Assembly: GCA_015068705.1 (NCBI GenBank)
Contig: SVJZ01000001.1
Coordinates: 165,875-229,874, forward strand
DNA: 64,000 nt
Source: Oscillospiraceae bacterium
GTDB lineage: Bacteria; Bacillota; Clostridia; UMGS1810
Direction: 5' to 3'
The notes under the pieces were generated by a model, which did no database searches, was not told the origin of the DNA, and saw only the letters and a list, made by a program, of their open reading frames with translations. Shown here piece after piece: positions 61,145 to 64,000 of the stretch (positions are counted from its first letter, which is position 1; every line of letters starts with the position of its first letter). The position numbers and the translations under genes are program-made.

Positions 61145-62953
61145 TTATTCTTCTTTCTTTTTCTCGGCAACGTGTGCAATGTGCAGCTCTGCCATCTGAC
61201 GGGGGTCGATACCCGAAGGCGCACTGCTCATCAGCTCGGAGGCGTTTTGCACCTTGGGGAATGCGATAATTTCACGGATATTGTCCAATCCTGCAATGAG
61301 CATCACCAGACGGTCCAGACCATACGCCAGTCCGCCGTGCGGAGGTGTGCCGTATTTGAATGCCTCCAAAAGGAATCCAAACTGTTCCCAGGCACGCTCT
61401 TTGGTAAAGCCCAGTACGCCCAGCATTTTTTCCTGCAAATCGGTATTGTAGATACGCATACTGCCGCCACCAAGCTCCACACCATTTAAGATGATATCAT
61501 ACGCATTGGCGCGCACTCTGCCGGGATCGGTATCCAGATAGGGCAAATCCTCTGTTTTGGGCGAGGTAAACGGATGGTGCATCGCCACAAACCGGTTCTC
61601 CTCCTCGTCATACTCGAGCAGGGGGAAATCGGTTACCCACAGGAATTTGTAGTCATTTTCATCAATGAGTCCATGCTGCTTTGCAATCTCGCAACGCAGT
61701 GCACCCAATGCATCATAAACCACCTTGTTTTTGTCGGCAACAATTAAAATCACGTCGCCCACCTCGCCGTTCATCCGCTCCACCACTGCATTGAGGGTTG
61801 CCTCGTCGAGGAATTTTGCAACCGGCGACTGAATGCCGTCGGCGTTAATCTTCATCCATGCAAGACCTTTTGCACGGTAGGTTTTCACAAATTCGGTCAG
61901 TGCATCCAGGTTTTTGCGGGAAATCTTATCACCCAAGCCCTTGGCATTGATGGCACGGACACTGCCGCCACCGGCAATTGCACCGGTAAACACCTGAAAA
62001 CCGCACTCTGCCACCAGATCCGAAAGATCGGTCAGCTCCAATCCAAACCGCATATCCGGCTTGTCCGAGCCAAAGCGGTCCATTGCCTCGGCATAGGGCA
62101 TCCGCAGGAAGGGGGTCTCCAGGTCAATGCCTTTTACCTCTTTCCAAACCCGTTTCAAAAACGCCTCGTTGATGGAGAGAATATCATCCATATCCACAAA
62201 CGAAAGCTCCATGTCAATCTGGGTAAACTCGGGCTGACGGTCGGCACGCAAATCCTCGTCACGGAAGCATTTTGCAATCTGGAAATAACGGTCCATGCCC
62301 GAAATCATCAAAATCTGCTTGTAAAGCTGGGGCGATTGGGGCAATGCATAAAAGCTGCCCGGATGCACACGGCTGGGCACCACATAGTCGCGCGCCCCCT
62401 CGGGTGTGCTCTTGATAAGCATGGGCGTTTCAATCTCCAAAAATCCGTTTGCATCAAAAAAGTCGCGTGCAATTTTCACCACACGATGACGCAGCATGAT
62501 ATTGCGCTGCATATCGGGACGGCGCAAATCCAAGTAACGGTATTTTAAACGCAGTTCCTCTTTTACATCACTGTTTTCTTCAATATAGAAAGGTGGTGTC
62601 TGTGCAACACTCAAAATGCGCAGTTCACGCACCATTATCTCAATTTCACCGGTGGGCATGTTGGGGTTTACCGCACCCTCACCGCGCGCCTTTACCTCAC
62701 CCTGCACCGCCAGTACATACTCGCCGCGTACCTTTGCCGCCTTTTCGCACAGGGCAACATCGTCATTGTCAAAAGTAAGCTGAATGATGCCCGAGATGTC
62801 ACGCAGATTGATAAAAATCAGTCCGCCGAGATTTCGTACCGAATTGGTAAAACCGGTCAGGGTAACCGTTTCACCGATGTTTTCTTTGGTCAGCATTCCG
62901 CATTTATGGCTGCGTTTCCAGCCCGCCATGGTTTCAAATCCGATTTCAGCCAT
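61145..62953 (-). CDS. aspS: Aspartyl-tRNA synthetase
   Basis: The 602-residue class IIb synthetase has an N-terminal OB-fold anticodon domain (GETVTLTGFTNSVRNLGGLIFINLRD), motif 2 (CFRDEDLRADRQPEFTQIDMELSF), the bacterial GAD insertion domain and motif 3 (GGLAYGLDRLVMLIAG). Length suits the bacterial AspRS type with GAD. ATG at 62953 lies about 9 nt after GGAGG and overlaps hisS by 8 nt; a longer frame would run deep into hisS. Confidence 0.97.
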   Translation of the reverse strand: MAEIGFETMAGWKRSHKCGMLTKENIGETVTLTGFTNSVRNLGGLIFINLRDISGIIQLTFDNDDVALCEKAAKVRGEYVLAVQGEVKARGEGAVNPNMPTGEIEIMVRELRILSVAQTPPFYIEENSDVKEELRLKYRYLDLRRPDMQRNIMLRHRVVKIARDFFDANGFLEIETPMLIKSTPEGARDYVVPSRVHPGSFYALPQSPQLYKQILMISGMDRYFQIAKCFRDEDLRADRQPEFTQIDMELSFVDMDDILSINEAFLKRVWKEVKGIDLETPFLRMPYAEAMDRFGSDKPDMRFGLELTDLSDLVAECGFQVFTGAIAGGGSVRAINAKGLGDKISRKNLDALTEFVKTYRAKGLAWMKINADGIQSPVAKFLDEATLNAVVERMNGEVGDVILIVADKNKVVYDALGALRCEIAKQHGLIDENDYKFLWVTDFPLLEYDEEENRFVAMHHPFTSPKTEDLPYLDTDPGRVRANAYDIILNGVELGGGSMRIYNTDLQEKMLGVLGFTKERAWEQFGFLLEAFKYGTPPHGGLAYGLDRLVMLIAGLDNIREIIAFPKVQNASELMSSAPSGIDPRQMAELHIAHVAEKKKEE

Positions 62954-64000
62954 TGCATTTATCCTCCTGTCTGATGATACGGCAAATGGCATCTGCGTCA
63001 ATCTTACACGCCTGTGCCATGCCGTCCTGCATATTTTTCACCTGAACCTCGCCCGATGCCAGCTCATCTCCGCCCAATACCAGGCTGTAAGCCGCACCCA
63101 ACTTGTTTGCATATTTCATTTGTGCCTTCACACTCTTTGCCATGTGGTCACACTCAGCACGCACACCCAGCTTGCGAAGCGCATAGGTAAGCCCTTGTGC
63201 CGCAAGCACTGCCTCCTGCCCCATCGCACCCACAAAAATCTCGGTGTCCTTTTCTACCGGCAGGGTAATGCCCTGTTCTTCCAGTGTGAGCAATAGCCGT
63301 TCCATACCCAGTGCATATCCGCACGCCGGAACATTGCCACCGCCCAGCTCTTCCACCAGACCATCATACCGACCACCGCCGCAGATGGTGTTGTTGGAGT
63401 TTTTGTTCTTTGCAATAATCTCAAACACCGTACGGGTGTAGTAATCCAGACCACGCACAATATACGGGTCAATCTCATAGGAAATTCCCATGGCGGTCAG
63501 TGCCGCCTTCACACCCTCAAAATGTTCACGGCAATCGTCACAGATGTGGTCCACCAAGAAGGGGGCATTCTTCACGATTTCCTTGCACACGGGCGATTTG
63601 CAATCGATGATACGCATGGGGTTTTTCTCGTACCGGTTTTTGCAAGTATCACAAAGCTCGTCATAGTGCTCCTTGAGATACTCACGCAGTTTATCGTTGT
63701 ACGCCTTACGGCATTCGGGGCAACCAATCGAGTTGATGTTTAGGGTAAGCCCTTTCAAGCCCAGCCGCTCATACAGCAGCAGCGGTAGTGCCATTACCTC
63801 GGCATCCGCCGTAGGCTCGGGAGAACCAAAATACTCCACACCAAACTGACGGAATTCACGATATCGTCCTGCCTGCGGTTTTTCGTACCGGTAACAGCTG
63901 AGCAGATAATACAGTTTTACCGGCAAAGGGTTGTTGAATAAGCCGTGCTCGATAAAACTGCGTGCCGCACCTGCCGTTCCTTCGGGACGCAGGGTAATGC
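62946..64000 (-). CDS. hisS: Histidyl-tRNA synthetase, N-terminus outside window
   Basis: The frame is open to the right edge: upstream of the first in-window TTG the residues ITLRPEGTAGAARSF (HisRS motif 2 region) continue in frame. The rest shows CYRYEKPQAGRYREFRQFGVE, the HisRS motif 1 IVRGLDYYTRTVFE, GGGRYDGLVEELGG and a C-terminal anticodon-binding domain (EIFVGAMGQEAVLAAQGL). A four-cysteine segment (CPECRK, CDTC, CKSPVCK, CDDC) is seen in Clostridial HisRS. It overlaps aspS by 8 nt in the common hisS-aspS order. Confidence 0.97.
   Translation of the reverse strand, partial: ITLRPEGTAGAARSFIEHGLFNNPLPVKLYYLLSCYRYEKPQAGRYREFRQFGVEYFGSPEPTADAEVMALPLLLYERLGLKGLTLNINSIGCPECRKAYNDKLREYLKEHYDELCDTCKNRYEKNPMRIIDCKSPVCKEIVKNAPFLVDHICDDCREHFEGVKAALTAMGISYEIDPYIVRGLDYYTRTVFEIIAKNKNSNNTICGGGRYDGLVEELGGGNVPACGYALGMERLLLTLEEQGITLPVEKDTEIFVGAMGQEAVLAAQGLTYALRKLGVRAECDHMAKSVKAQMKYANKLGAAYSLVLGGDELASGEVQVKNMQDGMAQACKIDADAICRIIRQEDKCNG

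Noticed and set aside
1..64000. CRISPR array, tRNA, rRNA, transposase or phage genes
   Set aside because: No regularly spaced repeats, no cloverleaf or rRNA-like stretches, and no mobile-element proteins were recognised on either strand.

Overview
The window reads as chromosomal DNA of an endospore-forming member of the Bacillota, most likely class Clostridia. GC content is moderate, Shine-Dalgarno sequences are strong and purine-rich, and GTG and TTG starts are common. The sporulation and germination genes present are spoIIAA-spoIIAB-sigF behind a consensus-like SigH promoter, a 23-codon spoVM, an alpha/beta-type SASP gene, sleB-ypeB and a GerMN lipoprotein. No rRNA, tRNA, CRISPR array, insertion sequence or prophage was recognised. 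I cannot name a genus.

Layout, left to right. (1) 1-5,000: the 3' end of a glycyl-radical-enzyme activase, then a leftward group of cardiolipin synthase, QueG-like protein and CBS protein, a CopZ-like metallochaperone and the spoIIA operon. (2) 5,000-13,240: a leftward operon running from one good promoter through a small DUF2007-like protein, pfkA, pyk, a thioesterase, a CDP-alcohol phosphatidyltransferase, a two-helix membrane peptide, valS and folC. (3) 13,300-23,380: a leftward hprK-PHP-ROK kinase-murB-rapZ-yvcK-whiA-dnaE operon, joining carbon sensing, cell-wall precursor control and replication. (4) 23,400-27,100: rpmB, spoVM, a cysteine desulfurase with its DUF3343 partner, and rightward mreB-fabZ. 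(5) 27,100-38,900, leftward: GerMN lipoprotein, sensor kinase and response regulator, ComEA, dnaG-rpoD, dgt, a DUF1858 protein, a lone fumarase-type beta subunit, a HAD hydrolase, hisB and hisD.

(6) 38,873-39,239 is a regulatory hub with no gene: a hisD promoter, a CodY-like box, a same-strand cluster of five DnaA-box-like 9-mers, and a metF promoter overlaid by a perfect 9-bp inverted repeat. (7) 39,240-48,700: metF and an acetyltransferase; the spore genes SASP, ypeB and sleB on the other strand; then argD (promoter, RBS and start codon covered by tandem ARG-box-like sites), argF, an acetyltransferase, and a split cobalamin methionine synthase. (8) 48,700-55,900: an amino-sugar pair (ASKHA kinase and nagA), hemolysin-III-like and SGNH proteins, a stand-alone E2-type acyltransferase, and an Lrp-type regulator with an alanine:cation symporter. 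(9) 56,300-64,000: an ABC transporter of the GldF/GldG type with a DUF4340 protein, then aspS and the 3' part of hisS.

Most genes are housekeeping. The less ordinary content lies in regulatory DNA (DnaA-box cluster, ARG boxes, metF and dnaG palindromes, structured GerMN leader), in very small genes (spoVM, SASP, a 56-residue membrane peptide), in a sensor kinase lacking a conventional start codon, and in single subunits separated from their usual partners.
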